The notes below the pieces were generated by a model, which saw only the letters and a program-made list of their open reading frames with translations, was not told the origin of the DNA and did not search any database. Shown piece by piece: positions 20,792 through 29,682 of a stretch of 38,501 nucleotides of DNA (the stretch's first letter is position 1; every line of letters begins with the position of its first letter). Source of the DNA: Streptomyces sp. NRRL F-5122 (GTDB taxonomy: Bacteria > Actinomycetota > Actinomycetes > Streptomycetales > Streptomycetaceae); NCBI RefSeq assembly GCF_001507435.1, contig NZ_LMWH01000262.1, positions 1-38,501 on the forward strand, in the 5' to 3' direction. A program made the translations under genes and the position numbers.

Positions 20792-23587
20792 TCAGGCCCC
20801 CGGCATCCCCGATTTCGACGCAGACAACGCTGAGCGAAGGTGCCTGCGGGAACTCACGCCCAGCTTGGCGAATACGTTGCCGAGGTGCCACTCCACCGTG
20901 CGGGGGCTGATGAACAGCTGGGCGGCGATCTCCGAGTTGGTGTGGTCTCCGGCCAGCCTGGCGATCTGGGCTTCCTGGCTGGTGAGTTCGGCGTCGGCGC
21001 CCACCGTTCGCTTGCGTACGGTTTCTCCCGTCGCCAGCAGCTCCCTGCCGGCCCGTTCGGCGAAGCCGTCGGCTCCGAACCTGCTGAATGCCTGGTAGGC
21101 GCAGCGTAGTTGAGCACGGCTTTCCTGACGGCGGTTCCGGCGGCGCAGCCACTCGCCGTACAGCAGGCGCGCACGGGCCAGTTGGACGGCGACGCGGCAG
21201 TGTCCGAGACGCTCGACCGCCTCCCGGTAGAGTGCATCGGCGGCCTGATCGTCACTCAGCAACGCCCGCGAGCAGGCCGCCGTGCCCAAGGCCCATTCGG
21301 TGCCGGTCGCACGCGTGCGCTCGGTGAGATCGTCCAGTGCTGCCTCGCCGGACTCCGGCTGCCCGCTGCGGGCGGCCGCCTCGATGAGTTCGGCGAGCGA
21401 CCACCCGAAGAAGCCCAGGTCCTCGTACTGGCATGCACGCGTCGCGGCGGCCAGCGCGGCATCGTAGCGGCCGAGTCCGTTGCAGAGCAGTGCGGTTGCG
21501 TACTCGGCCAGGCCGAGAACGCGTCCCTCACCCCTGGCACGCACTTCTTCGATGGTGGCCTCTATGTGGTCCAGGGCCGGGGATGCCTGTCCTCGCCAGG
21601 CGGCGAGAAGCAGGGACGTGTACATCATCGGTACGCCGCCCACCGCCTCCGAGATCGCCGTGGCCTCGTCGATCAGAGCCTCAGCGGTGTCGAATTCGCC
21701 GGCGTGGACGTGGGAGCACGCCTGGTAGGTCAGCGCCATCGGGAGGACATTGAGCGCCCCCGCCTCGCGAGCGAGGCCGACGGCGCCCTGCGCCATCTCG
21801 TGCCATGCTTCGTCGTCCCACAGCTCTGGTGCGAGAGGCTCGGGTGCCACACGGAACGCCAGCCACAGCCAGCGCCTTTCCGCTTCCGTCGCACGGGTCT
21901 TCTGCTCCTGTCGGACGACGTGCATCGCATGCCTGAGGGCGGCGACTCCGGCGACGTAGCCATCAAGGATCCGACCGGTGACGCTGTCCAGAAGAACGTC
22001 CACCATCCGCGGCGGTGTCCTGGACGGCGGGCCGGCGCGAGCCGCCTCGGCGACCTCGCGCAGCCCGGGTCCTTCGCCCAATCGGCCGGCGAAGCTCGCC
22101 GCGCCGAGCGTTTCCAGGAGGGTGTCGCGGGCAAGGGCGGCGTCGAGAGGTGCCAGCCGGTGTGCGGCATCGAGCAGGAGCCGAGGCGCTGCGCTGCCGC
22201 GCACCTGGGAGAACACCAGCCGGGCCCGCAGTCGCTCGAGTCGGGCGCGCTGCAGGTCGTCGAGTGGACCCGCCTCCGCGATGGCCAGCAGGGACTGAGC
22301 CTGGTCGACCCCGCCTGCGTCGATGTGGGCCTGAGCGGCGGCCAGTGCACGGCCGGCTCTCCGCGTGGCATCGGGGGTCAGCTCCGTCGCCTGCTGCAGG
22401 AACGAGGCCGCCGCGGCGATTCCTCCCCTGCCCTGGGCCCTGCCCGCCGAGCGCTCCAGGTCCACCGCAATGCCCTCGTCAGGCCGGTCGGTGGCGTGAG
22501 CGCGGTGCCACGCCCTGCGATCAGGATCAAGATGGGGATCGGTGGCCTCCGCCAGCGCCCGGTGCGCCGCCCGGCGCCCCGGCGCGGACGCCCCCTGGTA
22601 GATGGCCGAGCGCACCAGGGGATGGTGGAATCGCACCCTGGTACCGAACTCGACCAGTCCCGCGGCCTCGGCCGACATCGCGGCATCGTCCGGTATCCCC
22701 TGCAGGACGGCTGCGCGCCGCAACAGATCGACGTCTCCGGTCGGCTCGGCCGCGGCAGTCAGCAGAAGACGCCGGCTGTCCACCGGGAGCGATCGGAACT
22801 GCTGGTGAAGGGCGCTTTCGATGCGACTTGCCAAGGGTCGCCTGCCGGGCAGCCAGAAGCCACCCGCCAGCTCGGCGGGCGCCAGGGTGTGTGGCAGTCG
22901 GAGCAGCGCCATCGGGTTGCCGTGCGTCTCGGCGACGATTCTGTCCCGTACCAGCGGGTCGAGTGGCACGCGAACCGCCGAGGCCAGCAGGGCACGCGCC
23001 TCGTGATCGCTCAGGCCCTCGACGATCAGCTCCGGCAGACCGGCCAGCTCACGGCCGTCATCGCAATCCCGCAGGGCGAAGATCAAGGCGATCGAATCGG
23101 CCGCCAACCGCCTGGCCACGAATGCCAGCACCTGCAGGGACTCCTCATCCAGCCACTGCGCGTCATCGACGAGGCAGGCCAGCGGCCCGTCTTCGGCGGC
23201 GCCGGCCAGCAGACCGAGCACAGCCAGACCCACGAGGAACCGATTCGGCACCTCACCTTTCTGTAGTCCGAATGCGACGGACAGTGCATCACGCTGTGGA
23301 TCGGGCAGCTCGTGGAGCCTGCCCAGCAAGGGCACGCAAAGCTGGTGAAGGCTCGCGAAGGGAAGCTCCATCTCCCACTCGATGCCCACGATGCCGAGGG
23401 AGCGGAATCCGACGGCCTGGCCGACCGCGTGGTCCAGCAACGCGGTCTTGCCGATCCCGGCTTCACCACGCAGGACCAGGACCGCGCTGTCGCCCGCCCG
23501 TGCTGTGGCCAGTACCCGCTCCAGCGCCGCCAGCTCGTGGTCCCGGCCCAGTAGCGCGACTCGAGAGTCCATGGACTGTACACCCAT
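20792..23587 (-). CDS. LAL-family LuxR transcription regulator
   Basis: This 931-residue large ATP-binding LuxR regulator has an N-terminal STAND ATPase with Walker A GEAGIGKT (41-48) and Walker B ACLVDDAQWLD (about 139-149). A long TPR-like helical middle (about 350-840) follows. The C-terminal LuxR HTH (last about 65 residues) contains LTSQEAQIARLAGDHTNSEI and SPRTVEWHLGNVFAKLGV. Such proteins activate pathway genes on sensing an inducer. I chose ATG 23587 because GGGGAGA lies at good spacing; the ORF extends 24 bases farther. It diverges from the epoxide hydrolase, with a duplicated palindromic site between them, so that gene is its most likely target. Confidence 0.92.
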   Translation of the reverse strand: MGVQSMDSRVALLGRDHELAALERVLATARAGDSAVLVLRGEAGIGKTALLDHAVGQAVGFRSLGIVGIEWEMELPFASLHQLCVPLLGRLHELPDPQRDALSVAFGLQKGEVPNRFLVGLAVLGLLAGAAEDGPLACLVDDAQWLDEESLQVLAFVARRLAADSIALIFALRDCDDGRELAGLPELIVEGLSDHEARALLASAVRVPLDPLVRDRIVAETHGNPMALLRLPHTLAPAELAGGFWLPGRRPLASRIESALHQQFRSLPVDSRRLLLTAAAEPTGDVDLLRRAAVLQGIPDDAAMSAEAAGLVEFGTRVRFHHPLVRSAIYQGASAPGRRAAHRALAEATDPHLDPDRRAWHRAHATDRPDEGIAVDLERSAGRAQGRGGIAAAASFLQQATELTPDATRRAGRALAAAQAHIDAGGVDQAQSLLAIAEAGPLDDLQRARLERLRARLVFSQVRGSAAPRLLLDAAHRLAPLDAALARDTLLETLGAASFAGRLGEGPGLREVAEAARAGPPSRTPPRMVDVLLDSVTGRILDGYVAGVAALRHAMHVVRQEQKTRATEAERRWLWLAFRVAPEPLAPELWDDEAWHEMAQGAVGLAREAGALNVLPMALTYQACSHVHAGEFDTAEALIDEATAISEAVGGVPMMYTSLLLAAWRGQASPALDHIEATIEEVRARGEGRVLGLAEYATALLCNGLGRYDAALAAATRACQYEDLGFFGWSLAELIEAAARSGQPESGEAALDDLTERTRATGTEWALGTAACSRALLSDDQAADALYREAVERLGHCRVAVQLARARLLYGEWLRRRNRRQESRAQLRCAYQAFSRFGADGFAERAGRELLATGETVRKRTVGADAELTSQEAQIARLAGDHTNSEIAAQLFISPRTVEWHLGNVFAKLGVSSRRHLRSALSASKSGMPGA

Positions 23588-23684
23588 AGGCCGATCTCCC
23601 CGGAACGCCACTTTGATGCATCTACGCGCTGTTTTGACCGTATTCCCTTTTGGGTGTTTTCAGTAGTTGTACGCGGATCCGCCG

Positions 23685-23722
23685 CACCCCGGGGGTTCGA
23701 CCACGGGGACACCCCGGGGGTT
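23685..23722. promoter_or_regulatory. duplicated palindromic site, divergent promoter region
   Basis: CACCCCGGGGGTT occurs at 23685-23697 and 23710-23722, 25 bases apart, each centred on the palindrome CCCCGGGG. It lies between the LAL gene and the epoxide hydrolase, so it is a candidate binding site for the LAL regulator. Confidence 0.5.
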
Positions 23723-23807
23723 TCCCTGGGGCGAAGCACGCAGACCTGGACGACTGTGGACGAGCCGGCGACAGAGGGTCGCCGACATCGCAAGGAGCAC
23801 CCCCCAT

Positions 23808-25007
23808 ATGTCTGACACTTCCGCATCGACGACTGTCCACCCGTTCACGTTCGAATTCCCCGACGCGGAGCTCCAGGACCTGCGTGCGCGTATCGAGGCG
23901 ACGCGCTTCCCCGAGAAGGAGACCGTCGGCGATCAGTCCCAGGGCACCCAGCTCTCCACCGTCAAGGAACTGGCGCGTTACTGGGCGAACGAGTACGACT
24001 GGCGCAAGGTCGAGGCGCGGCTGAACTCCTACCCGCAGTTCATCACCGAGATCGACGGGCTGGACATCCATTTCATCCACGTCCGCTCGAAGCACGAGAA
24101 CGCGCTGCCGGTGATCGTCACCCACGGCTGGCCGGGTTCGATCATCGAGCAGCTGAAGATCATCGAGCCGCTCACGAACCCGACGGCCCACGGTGGTGAC
24201 GCCTCGGACGCCTTCCACGTGGTGATCCCGTCGATGCCCGGCTACGGCTTCTCCGGCAAGCCGACCGCGTCCGGCTGGGGTCCGGAGCGCATCGCCCGCG
24301 CCTGGGGCGAACTGATGAAGCGCCTCGGATACACCAAGTACGTCGCGCAGGGCGGCGACTGGGGCGCGGTCGTCACCGACCTCATGGGAGTGCAGGAGCC
24401 CGAGGGCCTGGTCGGTATCCACACCAACATGCCCAAGGTGATTCCGCCCGCCGTCGAGCAGGCCATCATCGCCGGCAACCCGCTGCCGTCCGACGTCGTC
24501 CTCGCCGACGACGAGCAAAAGCACGCCGTCGAGCAGCTGGAATTCGTCTACCGGCACGTCTACTACGCCTACATGATGGCCTCGCGCCCGCAGTCCCTCA
24601 CGGCGCTCGCGGACTCCCCCGTCGGCCTGGCCGCCTTCCTGCTCGACCACGACAAGGCCAGCCTGGAGCTGATCACCCGGTCCTTCAACGGAGTGAGTGA
24701 AGGCCTGACGCGGGACGATGTCCTGGACAACATCACGCTCTTCTGGCTGACGAACACGGCGATCTCCGCGGCCCGCCTCTACGCGGAGAACACGACTCCC
24801 TTCTTCGGTTCGAAGGGTGTCAAACTCCCGGTAGCGGTGAGCGTCTTCCCCGACGAGCTCTACCAGGCCCCCAAGAGCTGGTCGGAGCAGGCGTACCCGA
24901 ACCTCGTCCACTACAACAGGCTGCCCAAGGGCGGACACTTCGCCGCGTGGGAGCAGCCGGAGCTCTTCGTCGGGGAACTCCGCACGGGCTTCCGGTCACT
25001 TCGATAG
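23808..25007 (+). CDS. epoxide hydrolase, EHN-type (alpha/beta hydrolase)
   Basis: This 399-residue enzyme has the epoxide hydrolase N-terminal segment (about 10-115, with FTFEFPDAELQDLRARI and RLNSYPQFIT) and an alpha/beta hydrolase fold. The oxyanion motif is HGWPGS (106-111), the nucleophile is D184 in QGGDWGA, and the catalytic histidine is H377 in KGGHFAAWEQP. It adds water to epoxides, giving diols; the natural substrate is unknown. The ATG at 23808 follows AAGGAG. Its length is typical. It lies alone, divergent from the LAL regulator, with no biosynthetic cluster beside it, which suggests a detoxifying or catabolic use. Confidence 0.93.
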   Translation: MSDTSASTTVHPFTFEFPDAELQDLRARIEATRFPEKETVGDQSQGTQLSTVKELARYWANEYDWRKVEARLNSYPQFITEIDGLDIHFIHVRSKHENALPVIVTHGWPGSIIEQLKIIEPLTNPTAHGGDASDAFHVVIPSMPGYGFSGKPTASGWGPERIARAWGELMKRLGYTKYVAQGGDWGAVVTDLMGVQEPEGLVGIHTNMPKVIPPAVEQAIIAGNPLPSDVVLADDEQKHAVEQLEFVYRHVYYAYMMASRPQSLTALADSPVGLAAFLLDHDKASLELITRSFNGVSEGLTRDDVLDNITLFWLTNTAISAARLYAENTTPFFGSKGVKLPVAVSVFPDELYQAPKSWSEQAYPNLVHYNRLPKGGHFAAWEQPELFVGELRTGFRSLR

Positions 25008-25214
25008 TCCACCGGGTCCCGGTCGCCTGCACAGGCGATGGCCGGAGGGGCGGCCGTGGGTACTCGGCCCCGAGCCACTCGGCCGCCCCGCGTGCCGACA
25101 GCGCGAGCCGCGAACCGGCGTTGCGAAACGCGTCCGGCGCCGCCTGTGTCGCCGACGGCTTGCGATGGGCTCCGTCGCAGGTCAGAGAACTGCTGGTAGT
25201 GATCGAGGCAGTCA

Positions 25215-25255
25215 CTCCGGACCCGTGTACTCGGGTTCGAAGCCTGCCGGGGACA
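25215..25255 (+). repeat. decayed tRNA-Arg 3' half (att remnant)
   Basis: These 41 bases match the tRNA-Arg(CCG) anticodon loop to discriminator (1691-1731) at 35 of 41 positions with no gaps, including GGTTCGAA and CCTGCCGGGG. No 5' half precedes it, so it is not a functional tRNA. It is a likely attachment-site relic. Confidence 0.7.
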
Positions 25256-25259
25256 CCCT

Positions 25260-25315
25260 GCATGGTGCCCAATGACCCCGTCACCTGGCATGGTGCCCAA
25301 AGAGCCCGTCACCTG
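25260..25315 (+). repeat. 28-bp tandem duplication
   Basis: Two adjacent 28-base units (25260-25287 and 25288-25315) differ at two positions; each contains GCATGGTGCCCAA and CCCGTCACCTG. A related sequence (GGCAT, GTGCCCAAAG, CGCCACC) lies at 20543-20570 just after attR. Confidence 0.8.
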
Positions 25316-25536
25316 CGGAAACGCTGAGGCGGGGTCTCCGTGTCCGTGCAGCGCCATGCCGCCAGGAGCGGGCCCGTGTCGCGGTCCGTGGACGAGCTGC
25401 CGACGGGGTCTTGGCCCATGCCTGCAGGTTGGCGGCCCCTTCGGACGATCGGTCCTGGCCCACCCCGGAGACGGGGTTCCCGCTCGGCCCCCGACCGGCC
25501 GATGTCATGCGGTCGCCGTCTGCTTGGATCACTGGA

Positions 25537-26150
25537 ATGACGGACTGGTCCGAGTTGCACCACGCCTACGGCACAGCAGAAGAAGTTCCCGGACTGCTCG
25601 ACGCAGCCGGGCCGGCTCCACAGGATCCGAGCGTTCCATCGTGGCCGGCACGGACCAGCCCTACGGCGTTCAAGATCCCCGAGTGGCCTACGCGTCAGAA
25701 ATATCCGACCTGGTGAGGCTGACCGAGGAAGCGCTCCAGGACCCCGGACTCGCCGACACCCCCACCACATACGTCCACTTGCTGGCCGCCCTCCTGAGCT
25801 TCGAGGGTGCCGACGTCTGGGGCGAATGGCTCGACGGGCTGAACGACGAGGAGTACGAGGTCTCCTGCCCCACGTGCAGTACAGAGAACTTCGTAGCCTT
25901 CGGGGCACACGGCTTCTTTTCGACCACCGACAGCATGTACATGAAGGCCACCACGGCAAGGAAAGTGCCACTGCAGCCACAGGCTTCCTCAGCCCTGGCG
26001 GGGCTCGGCCGAAGACTCCACAACCGCGCCCTCGCCGACGACCAGTCCGGCGTCGCACACAAGTTGACCTACGTCTTCGGCAACGCGCAGTGCGCCGAGT
26101 GCGACGTGGTCTTCAGCGTCGCGGAAGCCGTCGTCGCCCGTCGGGGCTGA
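25537..26150 (+). pseudogene. degraded gene with internal deletion and frameshift
   Basis: The start at ATG 25537 encodes TDWSELHHAYGTAEEVPGLLDAAG in one frame. The rest of the protein continues in another frame from about 25640: AGTDQPYGVQDPRVAYASEI, then YVHLLAALLSFEGADVWGEW, LNDEEYEV and CxxC pairs (CPTC and CAEC). I recall intact Streptomyces homologues as HEAT-like proteins with a central stretch that is missing here, so about 50-70 residues seem deleted at the junction. No function is known. The 3' end overlaps the convergent MDR gene by 38 bases. Confidence 0.6.
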
Positions 26151-27249
26151 TGGCCACAGCCGCCGACAACACCCCTTCCTGCCCGCCGTCGTTGTCGCCG
26201 CCGTCTTCGAAGACGAAGACAGGCTTGGCGCCTCGGGCGGGTGTTTCGGCGAGCGCGATGGCTTCGGTGAAGCGTTCGAGCGGGAACGGCCGGCCCCGGG
26301 GGATGCTCAGCACTCCGTCAGCGACGAGACCGCGGACCTCGGACAGCGCGCGCAGCGCATCCTCGGGGGAAGCCGTGCCGAACCAGCGGTTCAGCCAGAA
26401 GCCACGGACCGCCTTGGTCTCATAGATGACCGAGCGTGCCTGCAGCGGGATCGTCAACGCCGCCGGGTCGGTCTGCCGATGGGTGGACAGCGCGCCGTAG
26501 ACCACGACCTCCCCTCCCGGAGCCAATGCCTGGGACACCTGGGCACCCACATGTCCCGCCACGCAGTCGACGGCCTTGCGTACGCCGGACTGTCCTGCGA
26601 TCTCGGCCACGCGCTGCAACAGGTCCTCGTCCTCGGTGCAAATGACCTCGTCACCGCCGAGCGCTTTGATCTCCTCGACGGCATCACGTCGCCGCACGAC
26701 ATTGATCGTGCGAATACCCAGATGCCTTGACAGCTGAATGACGAGCCGGCCGACGGTGGAGCCAGCGGCCGTCTGCAACAACCATTCGCCCGGCTTTACG
26801 TCGAGTTCGCGCGTCATGAGGAGCAGTGCGGTCAACGGGTTGACGGCGAGTTGACAGGCGCTGGAGTCGCTCAGACGGTCCGGGACCGGCAGGAGCCTTT
26901 GTGTATCGGCCACAAGGTATTCCTGCCAGGTGCCGGCCACCTGGGGCCCGGGCACCGCCGGGACCGCAACGGTCACCACACGCTCGCCGATCTTCAGCCC
27001 CTCCGTATCCGGGCCCAGGGCCTCGATACGGCCCACGCACTCCATGTGACCGCCGACGGTGGGAAACTCGGGGGAGAAACCGTAGCGGCCACGCAGTACG
27101 TGCAGATCGCTGGCGTGGATCGGAGTCGCCTTCACACGGATCAACGCCTGGCCGGCTCCTGGTGTGGGAACAGGCCGGGATTCCAGCCGCAGGACATCGA
27201 TCGGCTCGCCGACCTCTCCGGCTACGAGCGCGCGCATGGATTGAGGCAT
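26113..27249 (-). CDS. MDR-family zinc-free quinone/enoyl reductase-like oxidoreductase
   Basis: This 378-residue medium-chain dehydrogenase/reductase has a GroES-like N-terminal domain (about 20-130; GQALIRVKATPIHASDLHVL) and a Rossmann domain with the nucleotide-binding segment LQTAAGSTVGRLVIQLSRHL (about 168-187). Zinc ligands of alcohol dehydrogenases are missing, and the sequence resembles the mitochondrial enoyl-reductase/quinone oxidoreductase branch, so NADPH-dependent C=C or quinone reduction is likely. The ATG at 27249 has an in-frame neighbour and AAAGG upstream. The C-terminal 30 residues overlap the decayed gene and look extended. It is leftward, downstream of the SnoaL pair. Confidence 0.85.
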   Translation of the reverse strand: MPQSMRALVAGEVGEPIDVLRLESRPVPTPGAGQALIRVKATPIHASDLHVLRGRYGFSPEFPTVGGHMECVGRIEALGPDTEGLKIGERVVTVAVPAVPGPQVAGTWQEYLVADTQRLLPVPDRLSDSSACQLAVNPLTALLLMTRELDVKPGEWLLQTAAGSTVGRLVIQLSRHLGIRTINVVRRRDAVEEIKALGGDEVICTEDEDLLQRVAEIAGQSGVRKAVDCVAGHVGAQVSQALAPGGEVVVYGALSTHRQTDPAALTIPLQARSVIYETKAVRGFWLNRWFGTASPEDALRALSEVRGLVADGVLSIPRGRPFPLERFTEAIALAETPARGAKPVFVFEDGGDNDGGQEGVLSAAVAISPDGRRRLPRR

Positions 27250-27617
27250 GAGAGACCTTTCATCTCCCAGCGCCCGGCGAATTCGACGGGCGTTCCGGAC
27301 AGGAACGATGCTGGTGCCGGCTTCCTCGTCGGCGCCCAGGCTGCCGGCCCTTCCTTCTTGATGGAACCGGCCCGTTTGCTGAGTGTCATCGGCACGGGCT
27401 CCCTCCTGCCCTTCACCGGCCCACTCAAGACGATCACGTGATCGCGCTGGGCTCGTGCGGCTTACCGATGTCCGCGATCAGGACCGCGCGCCCCGGCGCA
27501 GCGCTCCGAGTTCGGATCATGGATCTGTCTTTTCGGGATCGGCGCCCCGGCCGCGGGACGATTCCCGACTGCGGACGGCGCGGCGTGGCTCGAATGCCCG
27601 CTGTGTCGGTTCAGGGC
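27250..27617. promoter_or_regulatory. intergenic with perfect 14-bp palindrome
   Basis: These 368 bases hold no convincing gene; a 71-codon minus-strand frame at 27222-27437 overlaps the MDR start and has no recognisable product. CGATCACGTGATCG at 27431-27444 is a perfect palindrome with a CACGTG core, a plausible operator for the MDR gene downstream. Confidence 0.4.
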
Positions 27618-28043
27618 TCAGCAGGCCGCCGAGGGACACACCTGGAGGCCTTCGATCGAGTCGCGGCCCTTGGCGGTGTCCGCGTACAGCCGGGCCTCGG
27701 TGATCAACCCGTCTTTCACGGTGAACAGCAGACAGTGCTCATTCTCCATCGTGCGGCCGGTCTTCGCCTTTGCCCTGGCCCTGACGGGAACGATCACGTG
27801 TGACCCGGCGTCGAGCACCGTACGTGCGTCGTAATTGAAGGTCTCGTAGTAGTGATCGTAGATATCCTGATAGAAGGCGAGAAACCCTTCCGGGCCGTGG
27901 AATGTCCCGCCGTAAGGCAGAGAGGTGGGGAAGTGGAAAACCACCTCAGGTGACATCAGGGCCACCAGGTCCGAGGAATCGTTCTCCTCGAATCCGGAGT
28001 ATGCCCGCCGGCAAGCATCCACGATTGCCTGATTCCGAGACAT
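27618..28043 (-). CDS. SnoaL-like (NTF2-fold) protein 1
   Basis: This 141-residue protein has the cone-shaped NTF2/SnoaL fold: an N-terminal helix pair (QAIVDACRRAYSGFEENDSS), then SPEVVFHFPTSLPYGGTFHGPEGFLAFYQDI and a C-terminal strand set with HCLLFTVKDGLITEARLYADT. Families with this fold include isomerases, cyclases and epoxide hydrolases, or act as carriers. Polar pocket residues H42, H53 and D (in EARLYAD) are seen. The ATG at 28043 follows GGAGGAAGA. It lies 37 bases downstream of a second SnoaL-like gene and is probably co-transcribed with it. Confidence 0.8.
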   Translation of the reverse strand: MSRNQAIVDACRRAYSGFEENDSSDLVALMSPEVVFHFPTSLPYGGTFHGPEGFLAFYQDIYDHYYETFNYDARTVLDAGSHVIVPVRARAKAKTGRTMENEHCLLFTVKDGLITEARLYADTAKGRDSIEGLQVCPSAAC

Positions 28044-28080
28044 TCTTCCTCCATATCGCGGCAGGAATGATCGGGATCGC

Positions 28081-28524
28081 TCAGTCGCGGTCGGCATCCG
28101 CCGGGTCGACGCAGTACTTCGCGTACTCGGTCCCGGCGAAGTGCTCGCCCAGCTTCCGGGAGAAGTACTGGAGCATCGGCAGCGGACGGTGGTTCATCAC
28201 AAGATGCTGTGTCTTCCCCTCTTCGTTCTTGTAGACGACGGCGATGTTGGCGATCGGCCTGCCGTCCACGGTCGCCGCGTAGTCCTCGACGAAGCCGTTC
28301 TCTCCGTACTTGCCGATGTAGATGAAGTCCTGGAATTCGTACAGAGTGCGCGCGTAGGACAGTATTGCGCGAACATCCTTGGCGCCGTGGATGGTCCCGT
28401 TGAAGACACCGGCCTCCAGCGTCACGTCGTCGGCAAGATTGTCCAGCCAAGGGGGGTAGTAGTCCTTGCGCTGTCGCACCGGGTCACCGCTGCCCAGATA
28501 TGTCGGTGGCGTCCTGTAGGTCAT
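28081..28524 (-). CDS. SnoaL-like (NTF2-fold) protein 2
   Basis: This 147-residue NTF2-fold protein is only distantly like its neighbour. It has WLDNLADDVTLEAGVFNGTIHGAKDVRAIL (about 26-55), FIYIGKYGENGFVEDYAATV (about 67-86) and IANIAVVYKNEEGKTQHLVMNHRPL. The pattern of a conserved Asp/His pocket is typical of SnoaL-like isomerases or ester hydrolases; the substrate is unknown. The ATG at 28524 follows AGGAGG. It diverges from a LysR gene, so the pair is probably LysR-controlled. Confidence 0.8.
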   Translation of the reverse strand: MTYRTPPTYLGSGDPVRQRKDYYPPWLDNLADDVTLEAGVFNGTIHGAKDVRAILSYARTLYEFQDFIYIGKYGENGFVEDYAATVDGRPIANIAVVYKNEEGKTQHLVMNHRPLPMLQYFSRKLGEHFAGTEYAKYCVDPADADRD

Positions 28525-28551
28525 TTTCAGCCTCCTGTATCGGTTGAACTT

Positions 28552-28592
28552 CCAACAGAATCGCTGGGAGCAACAGGCACTGTCCAACAGAA
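28552..28592. promoter_or_regulatory. repeated CCAACAGAA sites in LysR divergent promoter
   Basis: CCAACAGAA occurs at 28552-28560 and 28584-28592, 32 bases (about three helical turns) apart in the same orientation, between the SnoaL-like and LysR genes. Direct GATAC/GGATAC repeats lie nearby (28621-28636). Confidence 0.45.
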
Positions 28593-28644
28593 GTAATAGA
28601 CCGCCGCCATCTCGCTGAGAGATACCTTGAGGGATACTCGGAAG

Positions 28645-29535
28645 GTGGAACTGCGCCAGCTCGAGTACTTCGTCGCCGTCGCGGAGGAAGCGAACTTCAC
28701 CCGTGCCGCCGCACGGGTGCACGTCGTCCAGTCCGCGGTCTCCACCACGATCAAGAACCTCGAGCGGGAACTCGGTACGCCGCTGCTGGAACGCACCCCC
28801 AAACGCGTACTGCTCACCGATGCCGGTGCCGCCCTGCTCCCGCGCGCCCATGCCGCTCTCGACGCCGCCCGGGAGGCCGCGGACGCGGTGGCCGAGGTCC
28901 GCGGCGGGCTCAGCGGCACACTGCGGCTCGGCGCGATCGCCACGATCGGGCTCATCGACCTTCCCGTGTTCCTGGGTGAATTCCACCGGCGTCATCCCGG
29001 TGTGTTCCTGCGGACCAGCGCCGCCCCCTCCGGCTCCCAGGGTCTGATCGAAGCCCTCCTCGAACGGCGGCTCGACCTTGCCTTCGTCTCGGGGCCCGGA
29101 CCGTGCCCCACCGGCATCACGCTGACCGACCTCGCCACCTCGGTGCTCGATCTCGTCGTGCCCGCCGACCATCCGCTCGCAAAGCGACGCAGCGTGTCGA
29201 TCACCGAGCTCGCCGGCCTGGACTTCGTGGACTTTCCCGTGGGATACAGCAACCGGACCGTTGCCGACCGGGCCTTCGACGCCGCCTCCGTCCCCCACCG
29301 CGTCGCCATCGAGATCACCGATCTCACCACCGGTGTGGACTACGTCCGAAACGGACTGGGCGTGGCACTGCTGCCACGGGTCGCCCTCGGCCAGGGGCAG
29401 GACGTCGCCACGCTGACCGTCGTCGACGCCGACCTGGATTGGCAGTTCTCCCTGGCTTCTCCGTCCGACCGCACGCCCGGTCCCGCGGTCCGCGCGGTGA
29501 TCGCGATGGCACACGAGATGCTCTGGCGAGGGTGA
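28645..29535 (+). CDS. LysR-family transcription regulator
   Basis: This 296-residue LysR regulator has the N-terminal winged HTH (about 1-60; [34 protein letters not shown]) and a periplasmic-binding-type effector domain (about 90-290; [14 protein letters not shown] onward). The GTG at 28645 is chosen because LysR proteins begin about there; the open frame starts 18 bases earlier. It is divergent from the SnoaL pair, the usual arrangement for a LysR regulator and its target. Its effector is unknown. Confidence 0.93.
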   Translation: MELRQLEYFVAVAEEANFTRAAARVHVVQSAVSTTIKNLERELGTPLLERTPKRVLLTDAGAALLPRAHAALDAAREAADAVAEVRGGLSGTLRLGAIATIGLIDLPVFLGEFHRRHPGVFLRTSAAPSGSQGLIEALLERRLDLAFVSGPGPCPTGITLTDLATSVLDLVVPADHPLAKRRSVSITELAGLDFVDFPVGYSNRTVADRAFDAASVPHRVAIEITDLTTGVDYVRNGLGVALLPRVALGQGQDVATLTVVDADLDWQFSLASPSDRTPGPAVRAVIAMAHEMLWRG

Positions 29536-29682
29536 GCGTCCCATCGCACATCGCCCCTGGGGCCATTCGCACGACGCCGTACGGGGGCGAGGACCGGTAT
29601 CCCGCACAGCGCGCAGGTTCGCCTCCGGTCCCGGCAGCCTCCAGCGTGTTGTGCGTCCGACGGCCGCCCTGCACGACCCTCG

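Larger units (their letters stand above)
25008..25536. other. intergenic region with tRNA-like fragment
   Basis: No gene was seen in these 529 bases; open frames present have no recognisable product. The stretch holds the tRNA-Arg-like fragment at 25215-25255 and the 28-bp tandem repeat at 25260-25315. Confidence 0.55.

Noticed and set aside
21110..23266. 718-codon plus-strand open frame opposite the LAL gene
   Set aside because: Shadow of the LAL regulator; no ribosome-binding site or domain.
29600..29640. Possible third att core (GCGCAGGTTCG) downstream of LysR
   Set aside because: Only 11 bases match and the flanks do not; chance in GC-rich DNA.
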